This document shows positions 1-10,564 of a stretch of DNA of 64,000 bases, piece after piece. Made by a program: the position numbers and the translations under genes. Position 1 is the stretch's first letter. Every line of letters starts with the position of its first letter. The DNA is from Centropus unirufus (lineage: Eukaryota > Chordata > Aves > Cuculiformes > Centropidae). The DNA is taken from NCBI GenBank assembly GCA_013397695.1, contig VYZI01000118.1, positions 1,935,756 to 1,999,755 of the forward strand, in the 5' to 3' direction. The notes beneath the pieces were generated by a model, which saw nothing but the letters and a program-made list of their open reading frames with translations, had not been told where the DNA came from and did not search any database.

Positions 1-48
1 CCCGAGGCGCAGCCCCCGCCACCTGCGCGGCCGGGGTCGGGGAGCGCC
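1..48 (+). CDS. Putative 3' end of first exon (partial)
   Basis: A GC-rich stretch inside the CpG island runs into GCC|GTGAGC at 48/49, a good match to a vertebrate 5' splice site. All three frames are open over these 48 bases. One reads as a Pro/Ala/Gly-rich peptide (PEAQPPPPARPGSGSA), but composition alone would give that, so the exon could equally be 5' untranslated. I cannot identify the gene. The + orientation agrees with the T/G-rich bias of the long sequence that follows. The exon start lies outside the window. Confidence 0.4.
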
Positions 49-300
49 GTGAGCCCTGGCCCCGTTCCCAGCCCGGGGCCACCGGGATCCCGCCCGGCCC
101 GGCCCGCGCCAGTAGCCCTGACCCCATTCCTTGCCGCGGGGACCCTGACCCGCCGTGGCTGCTCCCGGCCCATACGTGGAGCCGCCCACTCTTTCCCCAT
201 GGGGCCCCTGAGCCCCCTTTTCCTGGTCTGGTGCGGGACTGCACTCCCGCTTTGTTGGCGCATGGTGCGGCGATCGGCGGGTCAGCAGGCAGCGCGGCCA
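1..300. promoter_or_regulatory. CpG island (promoter-type)
   Basis: I count about 33 CpG dinucleotides in the first 300 bases, close to the number expected from base composition, with G+C near 70%. CpG depletion is the rule through most of the window, so this is a protected, unmethylated-type island. Such islands mark housekeeping and developmental promoters in vertebrates and normally span the first exon. No TATA box is visible, as is usual for this promoter class. The island enters from the left edge, so the transcription start site probably lies upstream of the window. It stops abruptly near 300, where a CR1 element begins. Confidence 0.85.
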
Positions 301-312
301 GGGATGCTGATA

Positions 313-465
313 GGGAATCATGGAATGGCTTGGGCTAGAAGGGACCTCATGCCCATCCAGTTCCACCCCGTGCCATGGGCAGGGGCACCTCCCGCTGCAT
401 CGGGAGGCTCCAGGCCACATCCAGTCTGCAATGAAACCTCCGGGGATGGGGCAGCCGTGCTGGTG
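313..465 (-). mobile_element. CR1 LINE 3' end, reverse orientation
   Basis: Read on the + strand this is the reverse complement of a CR1 3' end. It starts with a degenerate octamer region (GGAATCATGGAATGGCTTGG). An AGAAGGGACCTCATGCCCATCC block follows, then the TTCCACCCCGTGCCATGGGC and CAGGGGCACCTCCCGCT blocks, then CCACATCCAGTCTGC and GGGGATGGGGCAGCC. These blocks occur in the family order. Only the 3' few hundred bases of the family are present, the usual 5'-truncated outcome of LINE retrotransposition. No coding part survives. The left border is clear and the right border fades between 460 and 510. It sits directly against the CpG island. Confidence 0.85.
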
Positions 466-512
466 GTGCTCACTGCAGGGCTTTCAGAGTACAGGCACAG
501 CGAAAATCATGT

Positions 513-2608
513 TCTGTGGGAAAAGCTGGCAGAACGTCAGGAATTGCTCTGGTACTATAGCCCATCCTTTCCTCGTTAAAGCATATTTGCAGTGGTAAAG
601 TGATAAATAAAGCACGAGACGCCCCTGTTTACTTATGCAGAGTGAATAAACTCTGTGTTGCCTGAATTAGAAGTGGGTGACTGTCATCTATCGGAGTGTA
701 GCCACAGGTTGTGCTGCTTCACACTGGGATTCTTTGTGGCCAGTCTTCCCAAAGAAGTGTTTAGTTGTGGATTGTGCGTGCTTTCCTCATTAGGAAATGT
801 AACCTTGTCCTTTGTGGCAGAACAGTTAATTGGATACTTCTGATGGACTTCTCTGGTTGTCTACATTCAGCTTAGGTTTCTGTGATAATTGGGCTGGGAA
901 ATTTGGGAGAATGGAAGAATCTCAGGAGTGTTGCAATGGTGGGACACTGTGTACAACAACACCTTGAGAGCCAGAAATAATAATGACAAACTCAGCATCA
1001 TTCCTGGGAGTTTGTTGGGCTGGGTGCCCGCGTGTGCTCACTTCGGTTGCGTGAGGTGGCTCCTCATCCATGCCAGTATGTGGTCCCGGAGCGAAGCCCT
1101 GTGGGACTGCTGCACAGAGAGACACACCCAAGCGCTCCATCTGCAGTGGGGCTGGGCAATGTTCTCCTGGAACTGAGACTGCCGATCCAACTCCTAGCTG
1201 ATTGGACCTAGACAAGCTCTTCAGTTTGTACTTCAGGCCACACCAAAGCCAGTGCGTTGTGACAAGAGCCAGCCTGGTTCCCAAAGCAGCCTGACTCCAC
1301 TAGACCAGGACTGAGCCAGCGGAAGAGCTCTGTGCTCAAACGTGCCAGCCAGTGTAAAATGTTGTCAGACTTTCCTCCTGCCAGCAGCTGTGAACGGGGC
1401 CCTTTCCCTGAAGGTTATTGTCTGTTGACTTGCTGCATTCTGCCTAAAATTTCCTTCTTTACCCCAAGATCCTCTTCTCATTCTTCCCATTTAGTTTTTC
1501 TTCTCCAGGTCCATGACAGTGTTTCCTTGCTATTGCTTCTCAAACATTGTTCCCCAATATGTCTGTTCTTCCTCTGTTTTGATGTTTTTCAGCCCTTGTA
1601 AAACTGCTTTTCTGTGTGTATATAAGATTTTGAACAAGGAAGTACTGGAAATTCCAAAAAGCATTGGAAAGGAGCTGCAGAATAGAAACTGTGCTACATC
1701 TGTGCACATCAATTCTTTGCTCCAGTCGCAGAGATTTTGCTCTTGGGCAGGGTTCTTAAACCAGCTGCGGGAGTGGGGAGCGGGGCCAATCCTGCTCTTT
1801 GGTATGGCTGATTGTGAGGAGACAGGGCTTCTGGGGCACCTGGCAGCAAAATGGGGTGATGCAGAAAAAAAGGAGAGTGTCTGTTTTAAGGTGTGGAATA
1901 ATACCTGGAAGTGTTTGTTGGGACAGGAGCACGTGTGCTGGCATGCTGCCTCGTTTCCAGTGCTAATTGGTGGCTGCAGTGGTGGGGCTGTGTGCTGCTT
2001 GGCTTTTCCATACAGCGTCTTTTACTGTCATGGTGCCTAACGTAGGGTCGGATCTGCACCAGAATTTATGGAGGTGAGCTAGGAGAGCTGTGCAAGTCCA
2101 ATTTTGTATTAGAGTTCATAATTCCATAATCCCTTTTAAAAAGGCAGAGGGTACCTAAATGCAGGTGTGGCCTCGATGAGTCCTGAACCACAGTGTATCT
2201 TCATCCTGAGCCTTGTTCCAGAGGTTGAAGTGCCTATCTCGATCTCTGTGGTATGGCTGGAATATGCGGTGATTCTCAGAGCAGAGCTGCAGAGATAAGA
2301 TAATCCGTTTCATTTTAATTGGCAGAGTTGTTTACACATGATCTCCTGCTCATTTTCCCCTTTTAAAGGAACGCATATCCATCCCTGATTACAGCTCAGG
2401 TCAAAATCCCGCAGCACTTGTAGCAAATCTCTTTTAATTGGTCTCATTTAGCCCTCATAAGGTTGTGTTGTAGTTCTCTCTCTTCCAAATCCTTTTCCCC
2501 AGTCTGTAATGTAATTTATTACAGGATATTTTATAGACGAGGGAGCAGCCTCTGGCCGTCGGCAGCCTTTGCGGTGGATCAGATTCCTAGCTCAACAGGC
2601 TGCTGCAA
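513..2608. other. Intronic unique sequence with two early poly(A) signals
   Basis: No gene or recognisable repeat. Two AATAAA hexamers occur close together at 606-611 and 645-650, followed by a GT-rich stretch, which resembles an intronic polyadenylation site just downstream of the CR1. The open frames between 889 and 2040 overlap on both strands and have no domain signatures, so I treat them as chance. Confidence 0.5.
606..650 (+). terminator. Candidate intronic polyadenylation signals
   Basis: AATAAA occurs at 606-611 and again at 645-650, and GT-rich DNA (CTCTGTGTTGCC, later GGTTGTGCTGC) lies within 70 bases downstream. Paired hexamers followed by a GT-rich element are the minimal arrangement for vertebrate 3' end formation. 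The location, about 600 bases inside the putative first intron, fits premature termination of promoter-proximal transcripts. AATAAA is common by chance in such sequence. Confidence 0.2.
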
Positions 2609-2745
2609 TGGGGTTTGTGGGTGTGAGGCAGCAATGCTGCAGCAGTGGTGCACGGGCGGCTGTGGTGGGGTTTGTGGGTGTCAGGCAGTGGCGCTGCAAC
2701 AGTGGGGTTTGTGGGTGTGAGGGGGCGGTGCTGCAGCAGTGGCAC
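2609..2745 (+). repeat. Three-copy minisatellite (TGGGGTTTGTGGGTGTGAGG core)
   Basis: Three imperfect copies begin at 2609, 2666 and 2703. Each starts with TGGGGTTTGTGGGTGT, continues with AGGCAG or AGGGGG, and is followed by GCTGCAGCAGTGG or a close variant. The spacing is unequal (57 then 37 bases) because the first copy carries about 20 extra bases. The G-rich strand is the + strand. Open frames here (such as 2463-2720 and, on the other strand, 2592-3017) are by-products of the repeat. Confidence 0.85.
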
Positions 2746-5700
2746 AGACAGCCTGCTTCAGATGTGAGTGCTAGGTCTGCCCTGGATCCTGCAAATAGCT
2801 GAGGTGTACACTCCCATTTATTGTCCCTGCTCCTCGGGGCTGTTTGTAGCTGTGGCTGATGCAAGGGTCTGTGGGTTCGGTTTTTTCCTTCTGAGTGGTC
2901 TCTCCAGTTGCTGCAATTGATGCAAACAGGATTCTTGCTGCCTGATGACAGGCTTTGGGCAGCACCGAGCTGGTAGAAGGCTGATGCTGGGAGCGTGTCT
3001 TTGGAGGCCCAGAGCAACGTTAGCTGTCTTTGTAAGATTTCCCTGTGAGTTCCCTGACCATGGTTGCTGTGATTAATTAAAGGTGATGTGAGGAGGTGAA
3101 GCTTTGTGTTTCCTTATGCCCACACCAGGTGCTTCCCCTGGCCAGTAACAGCACGGTCTGCAGGCATGGTGCTGCTGCAGCTTGTGCTTGATCCGGCTGC
3201 TCCAGCATCACCTCGGGAGCTCTCACAGGCTAGGGTTTTGATTTGAGCTGTGCCTCCTGCCCTTACACTGGCGATTTTCCCATTATAATGAAATCGGAAG
3301 GGAATATGTGCTTCTGCTTCAGCTGCTGCAGTGTGGGTGCCGCAGTGAGGGTTCAGGCAGGCCTTCTGCTTTCCTGATCCTGCTCTGGAGGCAGGAATCT
3401 CCAGCTGAGCTGTAGAGCAGAGTTATGCCTTAAATCAGCACTGAAGGATTTACTGGAGCACTTACATCAGAGCTGTAACTGTTCTTTCTGCACAGGGATA
3501 TCTGAAGGTCTTGGGCCCCTGGTGATTGCTGTTTGGGGACTGTTTTTCAATATAGACCCTTATCCAGAAAGGAAATTATACAAGTCATGGGATTCAATCC
3601 ATATGTGCCATGTTAACATTGCAACAGTAATCTCTAGATGTGAATGATGTATTAATCTGCTGCCCCAGAAAGATTCCCTCCATCACCTTCTTGCCTGCTC
3701 TGATGTTTTTAGTAGGATAACTAATCCAGCAGTGAACATGAGGGGTTGATAAGGTGGTAAAATGCAGTTTGAGCCTCTGCAAAATATCCGTGGATCTCAC
3801 TGGGCAATGTCACAAGATGTGTTTACAGTGAAGTGAGAATTGGCATTTGCTTGTTTTCTACAGCTGCCTGAGGTCTCAAAACGAGGAGGGGATGGTCATG
3901 TTCTGTCTCTACAGACTCAGCCTGCCTTTGAGTTGGTTGAGTAAAACAGAGTGCAAAATCCGGGAGGACAGCTTCACACAGCGCTTGGTGACGTACTGAC
4001 ACCAACCAAGATGTTCAAAAATACGTGTCTCTTCCAGTGTGCCTGTAGTCATGTGTAACCAACACTGTTCTTCCTCCTGGGGGTGCAGGCTTGGGGCATC
4101 AACAGGGTTTGTAGCTGCTCACAGGCTCAAATGTTCCCATCTTCACAACCTGAAGTACTGCACACTGTCTTTCTATTTAGCAAATTTTATAGTAATCCTT
4201 AAATACAAATGGTGAAGTTAAGCATTAAAACAAGCAGCAGTTAGATATGAACCAATGTTCATATTTTCTTTTCTGGACTTGGAGGGTGAAGAGCAGAAAC
4301 ATGTTCTGTCCTCCGCTCAACATACAGGGCTTCTGTGAATCCTCGTACCGGTCTCTGTGCTGTGCGTGTGTGTCACGCCGCAGTTACCATCTCCAGCGCT
4401 TTTGGAACGTATTGAGTGTGGGATGGGAACCAGGGGGGCTGGTCCGGGGTGCTGGTGGGATCTGAATGCAGCTGCACTGCACTAGTCTGTTCTGTTTTCT
4501 GCTGTGCTGCAGTGCATTTTTCTGATGAATTCTTTTTCCTTTTGGAATTGTCTGCATTAGTGGAAACGATTGCCCTGGGTGTTCCCCTGTAAAGGGAGAT
4601 AAAATAGTGTCCCTTCCTCTCCTGCCGTGCTGTGGCAGCACTGTAGCTCACACAGGAGGCAAGGGCTCACCGGGCCCTCCTCAGGGAGGAAGGCTTACCA
4701 CAGTGAAGATGAGAGTAGGACATGACCCTGCGTGTGTCAAATGATGTGCCAACAAGATACAGCCCCTCCTCGGGCAAGGGATCACCGCTGCTTTTATTTG
4801 TCACTGTCTGGTTTTCCTGTGTATCCTGCAGTTCCCTTGGGAGCTGGATTGGCATAGCTGATGCAACAAGGAAGGAGGAAAGAGGGACAGCAAAATGACA
4901 ATTTTATCCCTTCTTAATCTCTTTTTGCAGTTCTAGTCTGCCATCTGGTCAAGCTCTTTGAAAGCGTACAACCCCAGCACCCTGCCCCTTACCCTCTGCT
5001 TGTTTCTCCAGTCCCTTACGCCGTTTCTGCATCTGAAGCCCCCCAAGAATCTGATCTTTCTCTGAGTAGTCCATGTGGGGAAGCTCTCTTGTCCAGACCA
5101 TTGGATTATGTGACGGAGCAACTTGTTTCTCTCTGATCACGTTTAGTCTTAGTGTTCCAGATGATTCCATTAGCCTAATATTTTATTGGTCTTTCAGCTT
5201 ATCTCTAATTAACACTAATTTGCTTGGCAGCACTTCTGAAGTAAAATCAGAGCTTGCATGTGGATTTTTAGAGCTCTTCAACAGATCTTAACTCTAGAAT
5301 TTTCAATGACTTTGGTATAAATTCCTTAAAGGAAACAGCAGGATGGCAAGCTGTAGCTGTGAAGGCCCCAAGTAGTAGAGATCAATTTGTTTATTTCAGA
5401 AAGGCTGAAAGAACCCCAGAACATTTTATAGATGTCTGATTTTAAGAGCCTTTTGCAATGGCTTTGTGTTAGCTCTGTGCTCTAGTACTTTAAAGAGCAT
5501 GGGGAATTTCATGTCAGAAAGGGCATTTAAAACGGTCAGTTCTGTCACCTCTTGGGTGATGGGAGTTGACCCCATCTGACTGCAGGGAGATCTGAAACTG
5601 AAGTATCCACATCCAAGCTGAGCACTGTAAGTTCCCTGTATATTAAATCTATGTTGGGGTGCTGTTCCTCTCCTCCTAAAGCAGATATCCGCATCTGGGG

Positions 5701-8700
5701 AGGTGAATCATGTTGTGGGAGTAGTTCTTTGTTTTCCCACTGAATATAAGCCAAAATGAGGGTGTTCATCCAGAGGTAGGAAATGTCAGCAGGACAGGTA
5801 TCTGAGCAGAAGGATCAGTGCGGAGCGGCCCTCTGTGAGGGCTGCTGCAGCTCCCTGCTTCACCAGTGGCATGAATCCCCTTTCAGGAGAACGATGGGAA
5901 CTGCCGCAGTGTTGAATCTCTCTTTTCAGTGGGATAAAGTGGGATCTTGGCCCAGTCTGGCAGCTGCCAAGAGGCACATTCATTTCAGCATTGAAGCCTA
6001 GCATAAATTGCTGGTCTCCATATCTGATTGATTGTCCAGAACACCTCTAGAACATCAAGCTTCCCTCTACCATTCCAGCTGCAAAAGTGTATTGTAATTT
6101 GTTACTTATATTTTTGTCATCTTTACTCATTTTTAATTAAAGACTCAGGATTCGGAGAGAGATACTTTAGCTCCGTCTGCATGAGCTTTACTTTTGGCTG
6201 AGTCATAACCATCTTCCTCATAAGCAGAGATCTGTCACTGTCTCCTGATTTGGTTTTGTCTGCAGGCTTTCATCCATATCCTTCCATTATATTCCTGTTT
6301 CGGATCTGGCTGCTTGTATCAAAGCATGATGTGAATAAGCCTGCTTCCCTGAGTCAAAGCTGCTATGAAAATGTCCTGTTACCACATGCTGGCCTCTGTA
6401 GTTAAGTGTCCTATAACCGTGGGTGGAAAAGGGTTTGTTTCCATGGCCCAGGTCCACATAAATGCATAAACACAGGGCTTTCTGCAGGAAATCTTGCTTT
6501 GCCTCAACCAAATTACTGATGTTTGCCTTTCCCAGCATTACTTGTAAACACAGATTCCTCACTGACCTCACGTGGTGGCTCAAGTGGAGCTTGCAAGTCC
6601 CCTTTGGTCTTACATTGTGTATGTGGGCAGGTTAAGGATAACCTAGTGTTCAGGGGTTGCTGTAATTGCAGTTGGAGAAGTTTCACTGAGGTCGATACAG
6701 GTAATTCTTTTCCATGTTGTAGAACTGTTGTATAATTATCTTGTGTGTGTGTCAGTCCTAGCTTTTTCTGGCTGCTACTTGGAAACAGGGAGAGGATGCC
6801 CTTAGAATGTGCTCCTACTGGTTTGCATTGCAGCTGGTGCTGCCGCTGAGGAATGCAGTCCAGTCCTACACTGACCTGTCTCAATGCTGGTACAGCCTCT
6901 CAGCACATGGGGTCAGGAAACTAAGGGGGAAATTAAAGTGAACAGAACTCAATAAGCCTCCTTTTTTGTGACCTTATCATTCTCCAGGAGAGAAGTTGTT
7001 ACTTTTCAGTTACTTTTCAGGCATGGGATGGGTGGATGAGGAACCAGGGCTGCTCTCTGTGAAGGAGATGAGAGGTGTGACCGGCTCAACACATGGCAGG
7101 CAATTACCCTAAAATTACACTTCCACATAGTGTAAGCTGAAAAAGGAGTCTTAGCTACTTTTCTTCGTGTCAGTCCTACACCATTTTTAAATGTCAGATC
7201 TAGGTTAACCTTAACCGACAGTGGTCACGCAGGCTCCAAAAAGGATGTTGGGAACAGGCAGCATGGTAGGAGACGAGCTGTGTTCCCAGCAGAACAACAG
7301 CCAGTAACTGCAGCCTTGCATTGCTGCCTGTTCTGTTCCACTTGTAATTGGACACTGGGTTAAGTTTTATATCGGGGATTGCTTCTGAGGGCAAAGAGTG
7401 AATAAATCATAGCAACAGCCAAGTCTAAAGGAGATGGTTGCAGGGGAAGAGGAAAGCGGTCCCTTTGATCTAGGTATGGACCAGACCTCAGGTCACGGGT
7501 TCTGCTCTGTATTTTTCTGTGTCCTGCTCCAGGTTCCTCAAGCTGCCCTGATCAGTAGTTGCTGCCTTGTCTGTGTGTTCTGTACAACCTACCAGAGAGA
7601 CACGAGAAGTTCTGTCAGAAAATGGGTTCTCTTTCTAGAGAATAGTTCTTGGGTTTGTTTTTTTTTTCCCCATACCTTCTAAAAGGGGAAAAAAGAGATG
7701 TTTGTGTTCCCTCAACATCCTTAGGACCATGACCCATGATGCTGTTCTGGACGGATCTTTGGGAACTGAAACTGCTGAGAGTGCTCAGGCCCCTTCCCCT
7801 TCCTGCTATTCTATGTTCCTGAAATGCATCCTGTGCAAGGGTGAGAATCAGTGAGAGGCGACAGTGGAAGCCGAAGCAGTGCAAACTGATGCAGTGGCTA
7901 CACTGGATAAGTCTGTAAACCATTTGGTCTTATAGTCTGTACTCAGTAATGCTAAAAATCAGCAAATGTAAAGAAATTATAAAGACAAACATTCATAAGT
8001 GAGGTGGAAATCACAAAGGCAAGAGTCTGTTTTTTCCCTGTCATCAGGATTCATCTGGAGAAAGCATTAGGTGGGGGTGCAGAGCTAGTTGGGTGTGCAT
8101 GGGCTGGTGCTTCAGAAACCTCACCCTTGCTCTGCCACGGTGGGAGTGATGGCACTGAGCTAGAAAACACGCACTGAGAGCTCTACTGTTTCTGTCTTGT
8201 CCTGCAGCTCTTTGACATTGGTGTCCTACGGCCTCCACTGCTGGCTCTCTGCTGGGAGATCTATTCCTTTTCCTGGGGCCGTGTGGAGTTCTGTCCTCCT
8301 TGGCAGCTGTGACCTTTTACCATAGCTGTCTGCCAGCACAGCTTTGAAACAACTGACAGTGCTGGGGAAGCGGCTTCGTGGCTGCTGAGCACACGTGCCA
8401 GGGCTTTCCTGATGGCCAAAAGGAGAAGAGGAAGCTCCTGGCCAAATGAAATGGGAATGACCTTGTGTGCACAAACACTAGGATGTGATCTAACATTCAA
8501 ATACCAAATTTAGATTTCTTATGATGATACTTAATTGAAAAATCTTGCTACTTGACTTGATCCCACCTGTCTTGGGGGAAAAAGGAAAAGGAATCAGAAA
8601 TAATTGTTTTATTCCATGTAAGGCTATGGAAACAGACAGGCTACTGCAGCGAAATCCATCCTGCGAATACGAGGAGACTTCTTATCCCTTTCTTCTGTCT

Positions 8701-9217
8701 GTAAGGCTAGCGTTGCCAAGACTGGAGGAAACAAATCAGCCAGAATACAAGCGGAAAGTAGAAATGATTTCTGACTGGAACTGGTCTTAGTCTAGCTGCG
8801 ACTAGGTAACACTGGTGTGAAAGCCTCTGTGTCCTGTCACTGTCGCCCAGGAGAGTCTAAACAGGGATGAAAAAATGGCACATCAAAACCATCTAGAAAT
8901 GTATGTTAATTGGTATTGGTTTTGGAAAGGGCCAGTTCTAGACATCAGTACATGTGAGCAGGGAGTGGAGCAGCCCTTCCCTGTTGCAGCTGCTCGGAAA
9001 TGGTCTCTCTCCCAGAGAGCAAGTCACACAGTGTATGCTGGCTTGGCAAGCGTCTGCACAAATTCAGCGTTGCTGTTATTGCTGGTAGCACGGCATCATC
9101 ATGTCGTAACAGTGCTAGCTGCAGAGCTTATAAATGACTACAGATTTTTCTGAATGCTGCAGTATTTAAGTATACAGCTTGAGGGATTTTACCGAGGGGT
9201 CCTCATAACTAGAGCAA
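2746..9217. other. Intronic unique sequence
   Basis: No gene is supported. Small landmarks are an AT-rich run near 6085-6145 (it includes TTTTTAATTAAAG), an exact 11-base tandem duplication at 6998-7019, and a T-run near 7658-7668. Two short exon-like pieces end in CAG|GTAATT (near 6698) and CAG|GTATCT (near 5796), but both have weak borders and I do not call them. Confidence 0.5.
6998..7019. repeat. Exact 11-base tandem duplication
   Basis: GTTACTTTTCA occurs at 6998-7008 and again immediately at 7009-7019 with no mismatch. This looks like a simple replication-slippage duplication. No function is implied. Confidence 0.8.
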
Positions 9218-9982
9218 GTGCCAAGTGCTTTAAAAACCTTGTGCCTGCTTAATGCAGCTTATATTTGGCATGATGAACACCTGCTAGGGCTTAAACCCGT
9301 TGGTGTATGGTGCATCTGGGAGCAGGTAGCTGTGGCGCTAGGCTATGAGTCCCTTTTCGCTTCCCTCTCCACTGAAAGCTCTCACACAAAGGGCCAAGTG
9401 CTGTGTGCAGAGCGCAGTATGTGGGCAGCAAACCAGTGCAAAGTGCTCTCCTGTCTAATGTTTCATTGTTCTCTCGGCCTGAGGCTTTGCAACCTTGGTC
9501 TTTTTCAGTTAAAATCTTTAAACAATGGATTATCTGTTTTCACAGGCTTTAGAGGATTTGAAATAGCAGTTGCCCTTAGGCACTTGGCTCAAGATGACAG
9601 CGGTAACACTCTCATCAGAACCCCTGGCTCTTCCAAGAAGGAGCCAGGCAGGTGTAAGATTGCCACGTTCCTCTGCTTCTCTCCCTCCAGTGAAGTGTCA
9701 AGCTCTTACTGGTTTGAGGGGAACCCTTTCCTCCTGGCTGTCCACGTGCAGGTGGTGTGTAAGGAAGGGGGGATGTGTGCAGTACGGGTGAGAGCACCTG
9801 CAGGGGGGAACCTCCATTCTTGCTGGGATGTTGGCTTTTCCTACATCACCAATCTGGATTTTCCAGGAGATCAGAAGCCTGTTTTGAAAGCCCTCATTGC
9901 CTTTCTACCTAAAAACAACAGTCTGAAAACTTTCTATGCCTTTAAAATTTCCAAATTGCAGTGTAGCTTTAACCAATATTGA
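9218..9982 (+). other. Longest open frame in the window (254 codons), uncertain
   Basis: This is the longest uninterrupted ATG-initiated frame here. Its translation has no signal peptide, transmembrane pattern or domain I recognise. It is longer than expected by chance at average stop-codon density, but local T/G richness lowers that density. Overlapping frames exist on both strands. The part from 9546 to 9651 is flanked by a good acceptor and a fair donor and has the most protein-like composition, so a short exon inside the frame is more plausible than the whole frame being coding. Confidence 0.12.
9546..9651 (+). CDS. Candidate internal exon, unidentified
   Basis: The acceptor is TTATCTGTTTTCACAG|G and the donor is GGCAG|GTGTAAG, giving 106 bases. 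The long frame crossing it reads FRGFEIAVALRHLAQDDSG and then a charged Ser/Lys-rich stretch, which looks more protein-like than its surroundings. The donor lacks the usual purine at +3. I know no protein with this sequence. It could be an unannotated cassette exon, but chance exon-like segments are common in long introns. Confidence 0.15.
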
Positions 9983-10462
9983 CATTTCTGACCTTTGTTT
10001 GCCAGCTACTGTTTTTCTGAAGGATAGCTCTGGGACTTGAGGGCCCCATGCTGGAGATTACAAACCAGTTGCCACCCAGTTGTGATGTCTGACGTGGCAC
10101 TTTCTCTAAGAGCACTTCCTGGTCATGCTGTTCAAACAGTGCATGTATTGTTTTCCTTCTGTTTCTGTGAGATCTGAAGTAGTTTACAGATATTGGGCGT
10201 CGCACTGTGGTGCTGTGGAGAGATGTCAGCGGTCAGAGGGGACCCCAAAGCCAGTTCCAATAAAAAACTGCACTTTGTAAAGCAGTTTATTGCTGGTCAT
10301 TGCATGACTGCGCTTTGCATAATGGCATTGACTGTCTTCTGAAGAACAGTTTTATCTTGGGAAGGTCCACTGCCCAGCGACATCTGTGATGTCTGTATGT
10401 CTGAGGTCCTGTGAAGGCTGCTAGCCCTGCAGATGCTATCGATTTTCAGTGCTGTTTCCCAG

Positions 10463-10564
10463 CCTCCTGAGCTGTTCTGGTCACACTATGCCTTGCTGCT
10501 CATCATTATTCAACAGCACGTGCTGGCCAGCCATTGGCTTCATCAGAAGACCCTCCCCACACAG
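10463..10564 (+). CDS. Candidate internal exon, unidentified
   Basis: The acceptor is GTGCTGTTTCCCAG|C and the donor ACACAG|GTACGC, enclosing 102 bases (34 codons). The in-phase reading is open throughout. It begins PPELFWSHYALLLIII and then becomes His/Gln-rich. The hydrophobic run is short for a membrane segment. No family is recognised. The length is a multiple of three, so it could be skipped without shifting frame, but that holds for a third of chance segments. Confidence 0.15.

Noticed and set aside
49..579. 176-codon open frame through the CpG island and CR1
   Set aside because: It begins at the splice donor, runs across GC-rich promoter DNA and then reads antisense CR1 sequence. It is a composition by-product.
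2463..3017. Cys/Gly- or Gln/Thr-rich frames over the minisatellite
   Set aside because: The repetitive amino-acid pattern comes directly from the tandem DNA repeat on both strands.
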